Part shown: positions 1-10,382 of the stretch, in pieces
How the letters are laid out: every line of letters starts with the position of its first letter
How positions within the stretch are numbered: the stretch's first letter is position 1
Assembly (NCBI GenBank): GCA_900539455.1
Contig: UQCD01000007.1
Span: forward strand, 29,459 to 93,458
DNA from: an uncultured Eubacteriales bacterium
GTDB taxonomy: Bacteria > Bacillota > Clostridia > Lachnospirales > Lachnospiraceae
Reading direction: 5' to 3'
Length of the DNA stretch: 64,000 bases
Made by a program: the position numbers and the translations under genes
The notes under the pieces: generated by a model
The model's database searches: none
The model's input: the letters and a program-made list of their open reading frames with translations, nothing else
What the model was told of the DNA's origin: nothing

Positions 1-493
1 TGTTGTATCAGCTACTACTGACAATTTAAGTGTAACAGTAATCGACCTTATAAAGCATAATAAGCATTTGGATTTGTTTCCGGTAGGACGCTTAGACAAG
101 GATACAGAGGGCTTATTACTTATTACCAATGACGGAGAGCTGGCTCACAATCTTTTAAGTCCTAAAAAGCATATTAATAAAAAATATTATGTTGAATTAG
201 ACGGAGTAGTAACAAAGGAAAAAGCAGAGCTTTTATCAGAAGGCATAAATTTAGAGGATGAATTTACAACGCTGCCTGCAACTGTAGAATTTACTGGTGA
301 TGACCGAAAGGTATTTATTACAATTCAGGAGGGTAAATTTCATCAGGTAAAAAGAATGTTTAAGGCTGTAGGCTTGAATGTTACATATTTAAAGCGAATT
401 TCTATGGGCTCGTTAGAACTGGATAAGGAACTTCCTATTGGAAAATACCGCGAGCTTACAATAGATGAATTAAAAAATTTAAAAGGTAAATAA
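1..493 (+). CDS. rsuA: 16S rRNA pseudouridine synthase RsuA family, 3' part
   Basis: The reading frame is open from base 2 with no start, so the gene begins left of the window. About 163 residues remain. The text around GRLDKDTEGLLL (from about base 88) is the catalytic Asp motif of the RsuA/RluB/RluE pseudouridine synthases, preceded by a VVSATTDN segment typical of RsuA. The family isomerises one uridine in rRNA; RsuA itself acts on U516 of 16S rRNA. The N-terminal S4 domain must lie outside the window. It ends two bases before the next gene, suggesting co-transcription. RluB/RluE specificity cannot be excluded from this part. Confidence 0.88.
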   Translation, partial: VVSATTDNLSVTVIDLIKHNKHLDLFPVGRLDKDTEGLLLITNDGELAHNLLSPKKHINKKYYVELDGVVTKEKAELLSEGINLEDEFTTLPATVEFTGDDRKVFITIQEGKFHQVKRMFKAVGLNVTYLKRISMGSLELDKELPIGKYRELTIDELKNLKGK

Positions 494-495
494 AA

Positions 496-1158
496 ATGAT
501 ATTAGACAATTTTGATGCAATAATTTTCGATTTAGACGGAACGCTTGTTGACTCTATGTGGCTATGGAAGGATATAGATATTGAATATCTTTCCAGATTT
601 GGAATTGCTTATAATGAAAAGCTCCAATCAGAAATAGAGGGTAAAAGCTTTACGGAAACTGCCATATATTTTAAAGAAAATTTTGGTATTACAGACACTA
701 TAGAAAAAATAAAAAATGACTGGAATGAAATGGCATACTTAAAATACAAGGAGCAGGTGTCATTAAAGACAGGTGCTTTGGAATTTTTAAAGCTATTAAA
801 GGAAAAGGAAAAAAAGCTAGGTATTGCTACCTCTAATTCTACGCAGCTGACTGAGGTTTGTTTAAACAGTCTGAATATAAACTCTTTATTTGATGTTGTA
901 ATAACAGGAAGTGATATAAAGACTGGAAAGCCAGCACCGGATATATATTTAGAAAATGCAAAAAGACTTAAGGTTTTACCTGAAAGATGCCTTGTGTTTG
1001 AGGATATTCCTGTAGGAATTATGGCTGGAAAAAATGCAGGTATGAAAACCTGTGCTGTAGCCGATGAATATTCCAAGGATTTAATAGATGAAAAATTAGA
1101 ATTGTCAGACTATAGTATTATAGATTATAAGGATTTTATAAATAAATACATAAATTAG
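496..1158 (+). CDS. HAD-superfamily phosphatase (beta-phosphoglucomutase-like)
   Basis: This is a 220-residue haloacid dehalogenase hydrolase. Motif I is FDLDGTLVD with the nucleophile at D12 and acid/base at D14; motif II is ATSNST, motif III has the lysine of GKPAPD, and motif IV is VFEDIPVG. The helical cap between residues about 18 and 85 fits subclass I, as in beta-phosphoglucomutase and pyrophosphatase-type enzymes. The substrate cannot be told from sequence. It follows rsuA by two bases; the weak AAGGT upstream of the ATG overlaps the rsuA end, suggesting coupled translation. Confidence 0.85.
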   Translation: MILDNFDAIIFDLDGTLVDSMWLWKDIDIEYLSRFGIAYNEKLQSEIEGKSFTETAIYFKENFGITDTIEKIKNDWNEMAYLKYKEQVSLKTGALEFLKLLKEKEKKLGIATSNSTQLTEVCLNSLNINSLFDVVITGSDIKTGKPAPDIYLENAKRLKVLPERCLVFEDIPVGIMAGKNAGMKTCAVADEYSKDLIDEKLELSDYSIIDYKDFINKYIN

Positions 1159-1172
1159 AAAAGGTATCAATT

Positions 1173-3080
1173 ATGACTTACGATGGATATTTGCCAATAT
1201 CAAGGGAAGATTTAAAGGAACGAAATATAGAACAACTAGATTTTGTGTTTGTAATAGGAGATGCCTATGTAGACCATCCGTCATTTGGACACGCTATTAT
1301 CAGTCGTGTTCTTGAAAGTAACGGTTATACAGTAGGTATTATTTCACAGCCGGATTGGAAGGATAAAAACAGCATTACCACACTAGGTGAGCCAAAGCTG
1401 GGCTTTTTAGTTATGAGTGGCAATATGGACTCTATGGTAAATCATTATTCCGTTTCAAAGAAAAGGCGTAGTACAGATTCTTTCACACCAGGTGGCGTAA
1501 TGGGAAAGCGGCCTGATTATGCTGCTACAGTTTATTGTAATCTTATAAGACAGACCTATAAGCATACACCTATTATTGTCGGTGGTATTGAAGCCTCCCT
1601 TAGACGATTGGCACATTATGATTATTGGTCAAATAAGGTAAAACGCTCTATTTTATTAGACTCAGGAGCAGATTTAGTAGTATATGGTATGGGTGAAAGA
1701 GCTATCGTAGAGGTTGCAGACGCTTTAAAATCAGGCATTGCAGTTAAAGACATCAGTTTTATAGACGGCTGTGTTTATAAAACTAAAAATCTGGAAAATG
1801 TTTTTGATTATGAACTACTTCCATCTTATGATGAAATTCTTGAAAGTAAAGAAACCTTTGCAAGGAGCTTCTATACGCAATATCTGAATACGGACTCTTT
1901 TACTGCTAAAAGATTAGTAGAGCCATATGCTAATGGGGTATATGTAGTGCAAAATATTCCTCAAAAGCCACTTACACAATCTGAAATGGATAGAATTTAT
2001 TCATTTCCATACATGAGAAGCTATCATCCTTCCTACGAAAAATTAGGTGGTGTTCCGGCTATTGCAGAGGTAAAATTTTCTCTTGTGAGTAATAGAGGCT
2101 GCTTTGGAGGCTGCAGCTTTTGTGCGTTGACCTTCCATCAGGGGAGAATTATCCAGACAAGAAGTCACGAGTCGATAATTGAAGAAGCAAAAAAGATTAT
2201 ATGGGACAAGGATTTTAAAGGATATATACATGATGTAGGTGGTCCTACAGCTAATTTCAGACATACAGCCTGTGATAAACAGTTAAAGGCTGGTGTGTGC
2301 AAAAACAAGCAATGTCTTTTCCCTACAGGCTGTAAAAATCTTAAGGTAGACCATAAGGATTATCTTAAACTGCTTAGAAAATTAAGAGAGCTTCCAAATG
2401 TTAAAAAGGTATTTATAAGAAGTGGTATTCGCTTTGACTATTTAATTTATGATGAGGACGATACCTTTTTTAGAGAAATGGTAGAGCATCACATAAGTGG
2501 TCAGTTAAAGGTTGCCCCAGAACATGTATCTGATAATGTACTTAAAAAAATGGGAAAACCAGAAAACTCAGTATATGAAAGATTTATTAAAAAATACAAG
2601 AAAATTAATGCTGAGCTAGGCTTAAAGCAGTTTGTAGTTCCATATTTAATGTCCTCACACCCAGGCTCTACAATGAAGGACGCAGTTATATTAGCTGAAT
2701 ACCTAAGGGATTTAGGCTATATGCCGGAACAGGTACAGGATTTTTATCCAACACCTTCTACAATTTCAACCTGTATGTATTATACAGGACTTGACCCTAG
2801 AACTATGGAAAAGGTATATGTACCAACAAATCCACATGAAAAGGCAATGCAAAGAGCACTTATTCAATATAGAAATCCTAAAAACTATGATTTAGTTTAT
2901 GAAGCATTAAAGGTGGCCGGCAGAGAGGATTTAATCGGCTTTGGTGATAAGTGTCTGATTAAGCCTAGAAAAATTGGAAAGAATGTTTATGAAAATCAGG
3001 GACAGAAAAACAATAACAATAATTCAAAGCCGCAAAAGAAGAAAACAATCAGAAATGTTCATAAAAAGAAAAGGAGTTAA
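1173..3080 (+). CDS. YgiQ family radical SAM protein
   Basis: A 635-residue protein of the YgiQ (UPF0313) family. The radical SAM cluster motif CxxxCxxC reads CFGGCSFC near residue 311. The N-terminus ([10 protein letters not shown], then [12 protein letters not shown]) and an internal [16 protein letters not shown] segment are characteristic of the family. The C-terminal 25 residues are Lys/Asn-rich and probably disordered. The reaction catalysed by YgiQ proteins is not established. It is co-directional with the HAD gene 15 bp upstream and the dehydrogenase 3 bp downstream. Confidence 0.9.
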   Translation: MTYDGYLPISREDLKERNIEQLDFVFVIGDAYVDHPSFGHAIISRVLESNGYTVGIISQPDWKDKNSITTLGEPKLGFLVMSGNMDSMVNHYSVSKKRRSTDSFTPGGVMGKRPDYAATVYCNLIRQTYKHTPIIVGGIEASLRRLAHYDYWSNKVKRSILLDSGADLVVYGMGERAIVEVADALKSGIAVKDISFIDGCVYKTKNLENVFDYELLPSYDEILESKETFARSFYTQYLNTDSFTAKRLVEPYANGVYVVQNIPQKPLTQSEMDRIYSFPYMRSYHPSYEKLGGVPAIAEVKFSLVSNRGCFGGCSFCALTFHQGRIIQTRSHESIIEEAKKIIWDKDFKGYIHDVGGPTANFRHTACDKQLKAGVCKNKQCLFPTGCKNLKVDHKDYLKLLRKLRELPNVKKVFIRSGIRFDYLIYDEDDTFFREMVEHHISGQLKVAPEHVSDNVLKKMGKPENSVYERFIKKYKKINAELGLKQFVVPYLMSSHPGSTMKDAVILAEYLRDLGYMPEQVQDFYPTPSTISTCMYYTGLDPRTMEKVYVPTNPHEKAMQRALIQYRNPKNYDLVYEALKVAGREDLIGFGDKCLIKPRKIGKNVYENQGQKNNNNNSKPQKKKTIRNVHKKKRS

Positions 3081-3083
3081 TCT

Positions 3084-3839
3084 ATGAAAAAAATAGCATT
3101 AATTACAGGAGCTTCATCAGGGTTTGGCTCAATTATGGCAACAAAATTATCAAATGAATTCAAGTGTATTGATGAAATATATCTTATTGCAAGAAGAAAA
3201 GAAAGACTTGAAGAGCTGTCAAAGACCATTAGCAAGCCTTGTAAAATAATTCAAATGGATCTTACACAGACAGAAAATATAAATAAGCTCCACGATATAG
3301 TCAGAGAAGATAATGTTAGCATTAAAATACTTGCTAACTGTGCAGGCTTTGGAATTTACGGCGAATTTGAAGGCATGGACGAGAAAAAGTGTGCCGGAAT
3401 GATTGACTTAAACTGCAAAGCACTTACTCTTATTACAAGGAAAATGCTGCCATATATGAGCTACAATAGCAGAATTATTAATATTGCCTCAGCAGCAGCT
3501 TTTGTTCCTCAAAAAAACTTTGCAGTATATGCTGCCAGCAAGTCTTATGTGCTTAGTTTTACAAGAGCATTAAATGAAGAATTAAAGGGAACAACAGTAT
3601 CAGCGACAGCAGTATGCCCAGGACCAGCAAATACAGAGTTTTTTGATATCGCCTTAGAATCGTCAGAAACTATTCCTTTTTACAAGAAAATGTTTATGGC
3701 AGATGCCGAAAAGGTAGTAGACAAAGCTATATATGATGCAATTATAAAAAAAGAGGTTTCTGTGTATAGCTTACCTATGAAAATGCTTAGAGTAATTTCA
3801 AAGGTTGTTCCTACAGATATTATTTTTAAATTTATGTAG
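3084..3839 (+). CDS. SDR-family NAD(P)-dependent oxidoreductase
   Basis: A 251-residue short-chain dehydrogenase/reductase. The nucleotide-binding motif TGASSGFG is at residues 8-15, the NAG-type motif is NCAG near residue 85, and the catalytic Ser-Tyr-Lys are S136, Y149 and K153 (YAASK). RARRK-type residues after beta-2 (ARRKER) suggest NADP preference. The hydrophobic C-terminus resembles the YqjQ/DltE-like branch that acts on lipid-like substrates, but the substrate is unknown. A strong AAAGGAG site precedes the ATG. Confidence 0.85.
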   Translation: MKKIALITGASSGFGSIMATKLSNEFKCIDEIYLIARRKERLEELSKTISKPCKIIQMDLTQTENINKLHDIVREDNVSIKILANCAGFGIYGEFEGMDEKKCAGMIDLNCKALTLITRKMLPYMSYNSRIINIASAAAFVPQKNFAVYAASKSYVLSFTRALNEELKGTTVSATAVCPGPANTEFFDIALESSETIPFYKKMFMADAEKVVDKAIYDAIIKKEVSVYSLPMKMLRVISKVVPTDIIFKFM

Positions 3840-3983
3840 TAATATTACAAGGTTAATGTGAAAATAAAGAGTAGTTAATGTTACTGTAAGATTAAAGTAT
3901 AAATAAAAAGTAACTAATATTAATATAAGGTTAAACTAAAAATACATAGTAATTAATATTAATATATGATAAAATTAGAAAAA
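3839..3983 (+). repeat. Degenerate 39-bp tandem repeat, about 3.5 copies
   Basis: The gap after the dehydrogenase consists of imperfect copies beginning GTARYTAAT and followed by a TTAAGGTTAAA-like stretch: 3839-3870 (shortened), 3871-3909, 3910-3948 and 3949-3983. The two middle copies are both exactly 39 bp. The last copy runs to the ribosome binding site of the next gene. Very AT-rich; several TATRAT-like hexamers occur, so it may hold promoter activity. Function unknown. Confidence 0.7.
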
Positions 3984-4004
3984 ACTAAAGGTGGAAACAT
4001 TATT

Positions 4005-4850
4005 ATGGAAAGATCAATTCGTGAACAGTTTAGTGATATGGCTGTTGTATTATCAATAAAAGAGCCGGGTACAAAGGGCTTTGCAGAACTATACAGGGAA
4101 ATGCTTGAGTTTCTCTACAATTTAGACGGCTTGTACTTTATTTTATCTACAGATTATATGGACAAGACCAGAGGCATTTCAGTACCTTTAGCCTTAAAGC
4201 CAAACAAACAGCCTTCTATATACGCTTTTACAGATTTAGAATTAGCACAGAAATGGTGTGCTCATTATCATCATTTGCTTGAAGGCACAGAGCCTATTGC
4301 TTACTTAAAAAGAGAAGATGATGAGTATAGAAACGTATTCCAGATAGCCTTCCAGTTAGGCATTTTTAAATGTGTTATAAACGAAGGTGATAGAATGTTG
4401 GCATTAAATATTGCTGATATGATACAGATAAACAATCTTAATCAGAACAACATGATTCTTAATGTTAAGGCTATTGAAAGCTATCTTATTAAAGGAAAAA
4501 TGCCAAGAATATTAACGAGATTTAAAAGTGCTTCACTTATTGGCTTTGAAATCTCACAGGAAAATAAAGAATATTTAGCTGATACAGCAAAAAATATAGA
4601 AAAGGATTTTTCGGATTTTGTAAGGGGCTTTGGAGCTAAGGCTGTTATGAATGTAAGAGTTGTAGAAAACGAAGGGCTAAAAATATTTGATATAGTATTT
4701 CCTGATGTTGAAACCAGAAGTAAGGTGTATCTGGAAAAAGGTCATTTAGCTATGGAAAAGGAATTTTTTGAAACTGTAGAAAGGTACGACAGCAAAAAAT
4801 TATTTGATAGCCGCTACAGCTATTTGAATTTTATGGTTGAGGAACAGTAA
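4005..4850 (+). CDS. Conserved protein of unknown function, possibly SseB-like
   Basis: A 281-residue soluble protein. I place the start at the ATG at 4005, which has AGGTGG ten bases upstream; an in-frame ATG at 3966 lies inside the repeat and has no such site. Residues about 45-130 (PLALKPNKQPSIYAFTD, then the MLALNIADMI segment) recall the N-terminal domain of SseB-type proteins, where a short beta-rich module reads out as YAFTD..A..W. I do not recognise it with confidence and assign no function. No signal peptide or membrane segment is visible. Confidence 0.7.
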   Translation: MERSIREQFSDMAVVLSIKEPGTKGFAELYREMLEFLYNLDGLYFILSTDYMDKTRGISVPLALKPNKQPSIYAFTDLELAQKWCAHYHHLLEGTEPIAYLKREDDEYRNVFQIAFQLGIFKCVINEGDRMLALNIADMIQINNLNQNNMILNVKAIESYLIKGKMPRILTRFKSASLIGFEISQENKEYLADTAKNIEKDFSDFVRGFGAKAVMNVRVVENEGLKIFDIVFPDVETRSKVYLEKGHLAMEKEFFETVERYDSKKLFDSRYSYLNFMVEEQ

Positions 4851-4989
4851 AGCCTGATTGCAGTATATTCTAATTGCAGTAAGACTTAATTTAAAACAAA
4901 AATTAAAACTAAGGTTAAAACCTATAACAACTAAAGGATATGTTATTATGAATAAAATGAAAAGTATCCCAAAGGGAGAGTATTTATAT

Positions 4990-5523
4990 ATGGATAAAAG
5001 AAAAAAGAGGCTTATTGTTCTATCAGTTTTATCTGTATTGACGGTATTTGTTATTTTTATTACTGGAATAATTTTATATCACACCAATAAATCAATTTAT
5101 GCAGTTATAGCCGCAGTTGCATCATTACCTGCGGCTAAATTAATTACCCTGCTGGCAGTTATTATTCCTTATAAGTCAGGTGATAAAGAAATATATGATA
5201 CCTTAGAAAAATGCAGTGAAGAACAAAATGGTGTATTAAAATGTGACCTTGCAATTTCTTCAACAAGTAAGGTTTCTTTTATTCAATTCACTTATATTTT
5301 AGATGAAAAAATATATCTATATTCTGATTATAAAAAATTAGATATAAGCTTTAGTGAAAAACATATAAAGGATATACTGTCACAGAATTGTAATTTCTCA
5401 TCAGTAAAAATTTATACTGACAAGGATAAATTTCTTTCTAAAATCAAAGTTCTTACACCTAATGAAAAGGTTTCAAATATGGATAAACGAATTGCAGATA
5501 AATTATTAGCTTATTCAATGTAA
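4990..5523 (+). CDS. Small two-pass membrane protein, unknown function
   Basis: A 177-residue protein from the ATG at 4990, preceded by GGGAG at good spacing; in-frame starts upstream (4858, 4951) have weaker sites. A basic N-terminus (MDKRKKR) is followed by two hydrophobic segments at about residues 8-30 and 37-57, then a cytoplasm-type domain of about 115 residues rich in Lys, Asp and Ser. I do not recognise the family. It sits 11 bp before the pseudouridine synthase gene and is probably co-transcribed with it. Confidence 0.7.
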   Translation: MDKRKKRLIVLSVLSVLTVFVIFITGIILYHTNKSIYAVIAAVASLPAAKLITLLAVIIPYKSGDKEIYDTLEKCSEEQNGVLKCDLAISSTSKVSFIQFTYILDEKIYLYSDYKKLDISFSEKHIKDILSQNCNFSSVKIYTDKDKFLSKIKVLTPNEKVSNMDKRIADKLLAYSM

Positions 5524-5534
5524 CAGAGGAAATT

Positions 5535-6506
5535 ATGAGAGAATTAGTTGTAACCAAAAACGAAGCTGGACAAAGATTTGACAAATATTTATTAAAATAT
5601 CTAAACAAGGCAGGAGCTGGCTTTATATATAAAATGCTTAGAAAGAAAAACATTGTCTTAAATGATAAAAAGGCAAATGGAAATGAAATCCTTTCAGTAG
5701 AGGATAATGTTAAGCTATATTTGTCTGAGGACACCATAATTTCTTTTAGAGAGGATAAAAAAGCTAGTTTTGCAAATAAAAGTGTAAACGGCTTGGATAA
5801 AAGGCTGGATATTATTTACGAGGATGACAATGTTTTACTTATAAATAAGCCTTGTGGAATATTATCCCAGAAAGCACAAAAGGATGACATATCTATAAAT
5901 GATATTGCTGTAGCATATCTGTTAAAAAACAATCCGGGCAAAGAGGATACTACCTTTATTCCCTCAATTTGCAATAGATTAGACCGAAATACAACAGGCA
6001 TTATAGTTGTGGGAAAGTCCTTAATCGGACTTCAGACTATGTCAAAGCTTTTTAAGGACAGAACAATACACAAATATTATCTTGCCTTAGTAGACGGAGT
6101 AATAAAGGAAAATTCACTAATTTCGGGATTTTTAACAAAGGATAGTAAAACTAATAAGGTATCAATTTCAAAAACAGAAAAAAAAGAGTCAGATTATATA
6201 GAAACCTATTATGAGCCAATAAAATATTTTGATAATATGACCCTGCTTAAGGTATGCCTGATTACAGGAAAGACACACCAGATCAGAGCTCATTTATCAA
6301 GCATTGGACATCCTATCCTGGGTGATTACAAATATGGCAATAATAAGTTAAATGAAACCATTAAAAAGAAATGTAAGGTAAAGTCACAGCTATTACATTC
6401 TTATATATTAGAGTTTCCAGAATTAGATGGGGAGCTTTCCAATTTATCAAACAAAACCTTTAAAGCACCAATTCCAAAATATTGGCCAATATCAATGGAG
6501 GATTAA
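5535..6506 (+). CDS. RluA-family pseudouridine synthase with S4 domain (RluC-like)
   Basis: A 323-residue RNA pseudouridine synthase. An S4-type RNA-binding domain spans about residues 12-70, and the catalytic motif is NRLDRNTTG with the nucleophile at D150. The TGKTHQIRAHLSSIGHPILGD segment that follows is the family hallmark, split here only for length. S4 plus RluA catalytic domain fits RluC/RluD-type enzymes of 23S rRNA; a second such enzyme lies at 29947-30864. Start ATG has AGAGGAAA upstream. Exact target uridines cannot be inferred. Confidence 0.85.
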   Translation: MRELVVTKNEAGQRFDKYLLKYLNKAGAGFIYKMLRKKNIVLNDKKANGNEILSVEDNVKLYLSEDTIISFREDKKASFANKSVNGLDKRLDIIYEDDNVLLINKPCGILSQKAQKDDISINDIAVAYLLKNNPGKEDTTFIPSICNRLDRNTTGIIVVGKSLIGLQTMSKLFKDRTIHKYYLALVDGVIKENSLISGFLTKDSKTNKVSISKTEKKESDYIETYYEPIKYFDNMTLLKVCLITGKTHQIRAHLSSIGHPILGDYKYGNNKLNETIKKKCKVKSQLLHSYILEFPELDGELSNLSNKTFKAPIPKYWPISMED

Positions 6507-6508
6507 GT

Positions 6509-7042
6509 ATGGGAACATGGAATTCCAGAGGACTAAGAGGCTCTACCCTAGAAGATATGATTAATCTTAGTATTGACAAATATAGAGAAAATGGATTGGC
6601 GCTTATTCAAAAAATACCAACCCCAATTAAACCAATAGAAATTAATAAAACTACAAGACATATTACCCTTGCTTACTTTGAGAAAAAGAGTACCGTTGAC
6701 TATATTGGAGTAGTACAAGGCGTACCGGTCTGCTTTGATGCAAAAGAGTGTACAGTAGATACCTTTTCAATGACAAATGTACATGAGCATCAGATTAATT
6801 TTATGAAGGAATTTGAACAGCAGAATGGTGTAGCCTTTATTATTCTGTATTATAGTCATAGAGATGAGCTTTATTATATTCCTTTTGTAGACATATATGA
6901 CTTTTATAAAAGAAGTCTTTCAGGGGAAAGAAAAAGCTTTAGATATGAGGAGGTAAATAAAAACTATAAAATATGCAGGAAAAATGGTGTGCCTGTACAT
7001 TTTTTAGAGTGCTTAAACTTAGATTTGGCAACCAGATTATAA
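6509..7042 (+). CDS. recU: Holliday junction resolvase RecU
   Basis: A 177-residue RecU resolvase, which cuts four-way junctions during recombinational repair and chromosome segregation in Firmicutes. The N-terminus (WNSRGLRGSTLEDMIN) and the nuclease core with FDAKEC after VDYIG match the PD-(D/E)XK fold of RecU. I use the ATG at 6509 because GGAGG lies eight bases upstream; the frame is open further upstream but without a site. The start is 3 bp past the previous stop. Confidence 0.92.
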   Translation: MGTWNSRGLRGSTLEDMINLSIDKYRENGLALIQKIPTPIKPIEINKTTRHITLAYFEKKSTVDYIGVVQGVPVCFDAKECTVDTFSMTNVHEHQINFMKEFEQQNGVAFIILYYSHRDELYYIPFVDIYDFYKRSLSGERKSFRYEEVNKNYKICRKNGVPVHFLECLNLDLATRL

Positions 7043-7047
7043 TAAAG

Positions 7048-7076
7048 TTGACAGATTTTACATTTTAAAGTATACT
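7048..7076 (+). promoter_or_regulatory. Sigma-A promoter of the his operon
   Basis: A perfect -35 TTGACA (7048-7053) and a -10 TATACT (7071-7076) are separated by exactly 17 bp, directly after recU. The transcript leader would be about 60 nt, with no T-box, long hairpin or His-rich leader peptide visible. Confidence 0.85.
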
Positions 7077-7144
7077 ATTGTGGTTTAATAACAAAGTATC
7101 ACATTATCTAACTAAAGTATATGAAAACCAGATAGGAGATTATT

Positions 7145-8359
7145 ATGGAAAAGAAACTTTTACATACACCAGAGGGTGTTAGAGATATTTATAATACTGA
7201 ATGTGAAAATAAGCTGTATTTACAAGAGCAGATACATAAAACCTTAAAATTATACGGATATAATGACATACAGACACCTACCTTTGAGTTTTTCGATATT
7301 TTCAATAAAGAAAAAGGGTCGGCACCTTCAAAAAATTTGTATAAGTTTTTTGACAGAGAGGGTAATACACTTGTATTAAGACCAGATATGACACCATCTA
7401 TAGCCAGAGCATATGCAAAGTATTATATGGAAGATAATATGCCAATTAGATTTTGTTATATGGGCAATACCTTTATAAACAACGCAGAGCATCAGGGAAA
7501 ACTAAAGGAGACAACACATATTGGTGCAGAGCTTATTGGAGATAATAAGTCTGATGCTGATGCAGAAACTATTGCTTTAACAATAGACGCTTTACTAAAG
7601 GTTGGCCTTAAGGAATTTCAAATAGAAATAGGACACGCTGATTATTTTAAAGGCTTAATAGAGGCTAGTAAGGTCGATGAGGAAACAGCAGCATATTTAA
7701 GAGAACTTTTATCAAATAAAAACTACTTCGGTGTGGAAGAAATTGTATCCTCACTTAATATTGACAATAATATAAAAGAGGCTTTTATAAAACTTCCAGA
7801 GTTTGTTGGCTCTATTGAGGTAATAAAAAAGGCAAAGGAAACAGTATCAGTTAATAAACTGGTTGAGAATGCCTTAGACAGACTTGAAAAGGTATACAAT
7901 ATACTTAAGGTTTATGGCTATGAAAAATATATATCCTTTGATTTAGGTATAGTTAGTGATTATCAGTATTATACAGGCATTGTATTTAGTGGTTATACCT
8001 ATGGTACTGGTGATGCAATAGTTAAAGGTGGACGATATGACGATCTGCTTAAGCAGTTTGGAAAAAATTCACCATCTATAGGCTTTTGTATTTATATTGA
8101 CAATCTGCTTATTGCAATGGAAAGACAAAAACTTGAAATTGGAGGAGTTTCTTTAAAGCAGGTTGTTTTGTATGATAATATTTCATCAAAAGCAGCTATT
8201 GAGCTTGCTTTTAAATTAAGAAATGATAATATAAATACTGAGTTAATTAGAAAAAGTTCTAAGTTTACATTAGAGGATTATATAGAATTTGAACGCAAAA
8301 ATTCAGTTTCAAGGATTTATCATATTGAAAATAATAATTCACAGATTATTGACCTATAA
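7145..8359 (+). CDS. hisZ: ATP phosphoribosyltransferase regulatory subunit HisZ
   Basis: A 404-residue histidyl-tRNA-synthetase-like protein without an anticodon-binding domain of normal quality. The N-terminal TPEGVRDIY and the motif-2 region (LVLRPDMTPSIARAYA) identify the class II HARS fold; the absence of the short residues needed for tRNA charging, and its place directly before hisG, mark it as HisZ. It forms a hetero-octamer with short HisG and is needed for activity and histidine feedback control. AGGAG lies eight bases before the ATG. Confidence 0.92.
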   Translation: MEKKLLHTPEGVRDIYNTECENKLYLQEQIHKTLKLYGYNDIQTPTFEFFDIFNKEKGSAPSKNLYKFFDREGNTLVLRPDMTPSIARAYAKYYMEDNMPIRFCYMGNTFINNAEHQGKLKETTHIGAELIGDNKSDADAETIALTIDALLKVGLKEFQIEIGHADYFKGLIEASKVDEETAAYLRELLSNKNYFGVEEIVSSLNIDNNIKEAFIKLPEFVGSIEVIKKAKETVSVNKLVENALDRLEKVYNILKVYGYEKYISFDLGIVSDYQYYTGIVFSGYTYGTGDAIVKGGRYDDLLKQFGKNSPSIGFCIYIDNLLIAMERQKLEIGGVSLKQVVLYDNISSKAAIELAFKLRNDNINTELIRKSSKFTLEDYIEFERKNSVSRIYHIENNNSQIIDL

Positions 8360-8417
8360 TTAAAGGTTGTAATTTGCTTATAGAAATGATTTTAATTAAC
8401 TATATAGAGGTAGAAAA

Positions 8418-9053
8418 ATGAGATATTTAACATTTGCATTAGCTAAAGGCAGACTTGCAAAGCAGACCTTAGCAATATTTGAAAAATTTGGTATTACCTG
8501 TGAGGAAATGAAGGACAAGGATACAAGAAAGCTTATTTTTGTCAATGAAGAATTAAAACTGAAATTTTTCCTTGCAAAAGCAGGTGATGTTCCTACATAT
8601 GTAGAGTATGGGGCTGCCGATATTGGAATTGTTGGCAAGGATACTATTTTAGAGGAAGGCAGGAATATATTAGAGGTAGTTGATTTAGGCATTGGGAAAT
8701 GTCGTATGTGTGTCTGTGGACCACAGTCAGCAAAGGAGCTGCTTAAGCACCATGAAATGATTAGGGTAGCAAGTAAATATCCTAACATTGCAAAGGACTA
8801 CTTTTACAACAAAAAGCATCAGACTGTTGAAATTATTAAGCTAAATGGCTCTGTAGAGTTAGCACCTATAGTTAATCTTTCAGAGGTTATAGTTGATATT
8901 GTTGAAACTGGTGCTACACTTAGAGAAAATGGCTTAGATGTTTTAGAAGAAATCTGTCCATTATCTGCCAGAATGGTTGTAAATCAGGTTAGCATGAAAA
9001 TGGAAAACGAAAGAATTATGAAGCTTATCAGGGATTTAAAAAAGGTTTTATAG
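8418..9053 (+). CDS. hisG: ATP phosphoribosyltransferase, short form HisG
   Basis: A 211-residue catalytic subunit for the first step of histidine synthesis, ATP plus PRPP to phosphoribosyl-ATP. The N-terminal ALAKGRLAKQ motif and the PRPP loop DIVETGATLRENGL near residue 160 are clear. It lacks the C-terminal regulatory domain of the long form, consistent with hisZ just upstream. AGAGGT precedes the ATG. Confidence 0.95.
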   Translation: MRYLTFALAKGRLAKQTLAIFEKFGITCEEMKDKDTRKLIFVNEELKLKFFLAKAGDVPTYVEYGAADIGIVGKDTILEEGRNILEVVDLGIGKCRMCVCGPQSAKELLKHHEMIRVASKYPNIAKDYFYNKKHQTVEIIKLNGSVELAPIVNLSEVIVDIVETGATLRENGLDVLEEICPLSARMVVNQVSMKMENERIMKLIRDLKKVL

Positions 9054-9076
9054 AATTAAAAAATGGAGGAAATATA

Positions 9077-10369
9077 ATGCGCATATTAAAATTAGATGAA
9101 GCATCAAAGAAAAATATTTTAAATGACTTACTTAAAAGAAGCCCAAACAATTATGATGAGTATGCAGATACAGTTGCAGCTATTGTAAATAATGTCAGAG
9201 CAAATGGTGACAAGGCAGTATTTGATTATACATATAAGTTTGATAAAACTGTTCTTACAAAGGAAAATATACTTGTAACAAAGAAAGAAATTGAAGAAGC
9301 ATATTCACAGGTTGAGCCATCCTTAGTTGAGGTTATAAAAAAAGCTGCTGAAAATATTCGTGTTTTCCACGAAAAACAAAGACAGTATAGCTGGTTTGAC
9401 TCAAAGCCTGACGGCACAATTCTTGGTCAGAAGGTAAGTGCTTTAGCCAGAGTTGGTGTATATGTTCCAGGAGGAAAAGCAGCATATCCATCATCAGTGC
9501 TTATGAATATTATTCCAGCAAAGGTAGCTGGAGTTGAGGAGATTATTATGGTAACTCCTCCTTCAAAGGAAGGAAAGGTAAATCCTGGCACACTTGTTGC
9601 AGCAGATATAGCTGGTATCGATAAAATATATAAGGTAGGCGGAGCACAGGCAGTTGCAGCCTTAGCCTTTGGAACTGAAACAATACCAAAGGTAGATAAA
9701 ATTGTCGGCCCTGGAAATATATTTGTAGCACTTGCTAAAAAGCAGGTATTTGGTTTTGTAAGTATTGATTCTATTGCAGGGCCTTCGGAAATTTTAGTAT
9801 TAGCAGACGAAACAGCTAATCCAAGATATGTTGCTGCCGACTTGTTATCTCAGGCAGAGCATGATGAGCTTGCATCAGCTATTTTAGTAACTACTGATAT
9901 GGAGCTTGCAAGGAAGGTAAGCGAGGAAGTAGACGGCTTTGTTGAGAAGCTTTCAAGAAAAGAAATATTAGAAAAATCCCTTGAAAACTTTGGCTATATT
10001 TTAGTTGTAGATACTATGCAGGAAGCTATAGATGTAGCTAACGATATTGCCTCTGAGCATTTAGAAATAGTTACAAAAAATCCTTTTGATACAATGACCC
10101 GTATTAAAAATGCAGGAGCAATTTTCTTAGGTGAATACAGCAGTGAGCCTTTAGGTGACTATTTTGCCGGACCAAACCATGTTTTACCAACAAATGGTAC
10201 AGCAAAATTCTTCTCACCACTTAGTGTTGATGATTTTATTAAAAAATCAAGTATTATTTCTTATTCAAGAGAAGCACTTTTTGATATACATAAGGATATT
10301 ATTCAGTTTGCTGAGTCAGAAAGACTTACAGCTCACGCAAATTCAATAAAAGTAAGATTTGAAGATTAA
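9077..10369 (+). CDS. hisD: Histidinol dehydrogenase HisD
   Basis: A 430-residue enzyme that oxidises L-histidinol to L-histidine with two NAD+, using zinc. Family-typical stretches include [37 protein letters not shown], and the zinc/catalytic region SQAEHDE and SEHLEI. Full length for the family. GGAGG lies eight bases upstream of the ATG; 13 bp separate it from hisB. Confidence 0.96.
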   Translation: MRILKLDEASKKNILNDLLKRSPNNYDEYADTVAAIVNNVRANGDKAVFDYTYKFDKTVLTKENILVTKKEIEEAYSQVEPSLVEVIKKAAENIRVFHEKQRQYSWFDSKPDGTILGQKVSALARVGVYVPGGKAAYPSSVLMNIIPAKVAGVEEIIMVTPPSKEGKVNPGTLVAADIAGIDKIYKVGGAQAVAALAFGTETIPKVDKIVGPGNIFVALAKKQVFGFVSIDSIAGPSEILVLADETANPRYVAADLLSQAEHDELASAILVTTDMELARKVSEEVDGFVEKLSRKEILEKSLENFGYILVVDTMQEAIDVANDIASEHLEIVTKNPFDTMTRIKNAGAIFLGEYSSEPLGDYFAGPNHVLPTNGTAKFFSPLSVDDFIKKSSIISYSREALFDIHKDIIQFAESERLTAHANSIKVRFED

Positions 10370-10382
10370 ATAGGAGATTTTT

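Noticed and set aside
7077..7144. T-box or attenuator in the his leader
   Set aside because: The leader is only about 60 nt, with no specifier stem, T-box sequence or terminator hairpin.
8396..8788. 130-codon reverse frame opposite hisG
   Set aside because: Antisense shadow of a well-identified gene.
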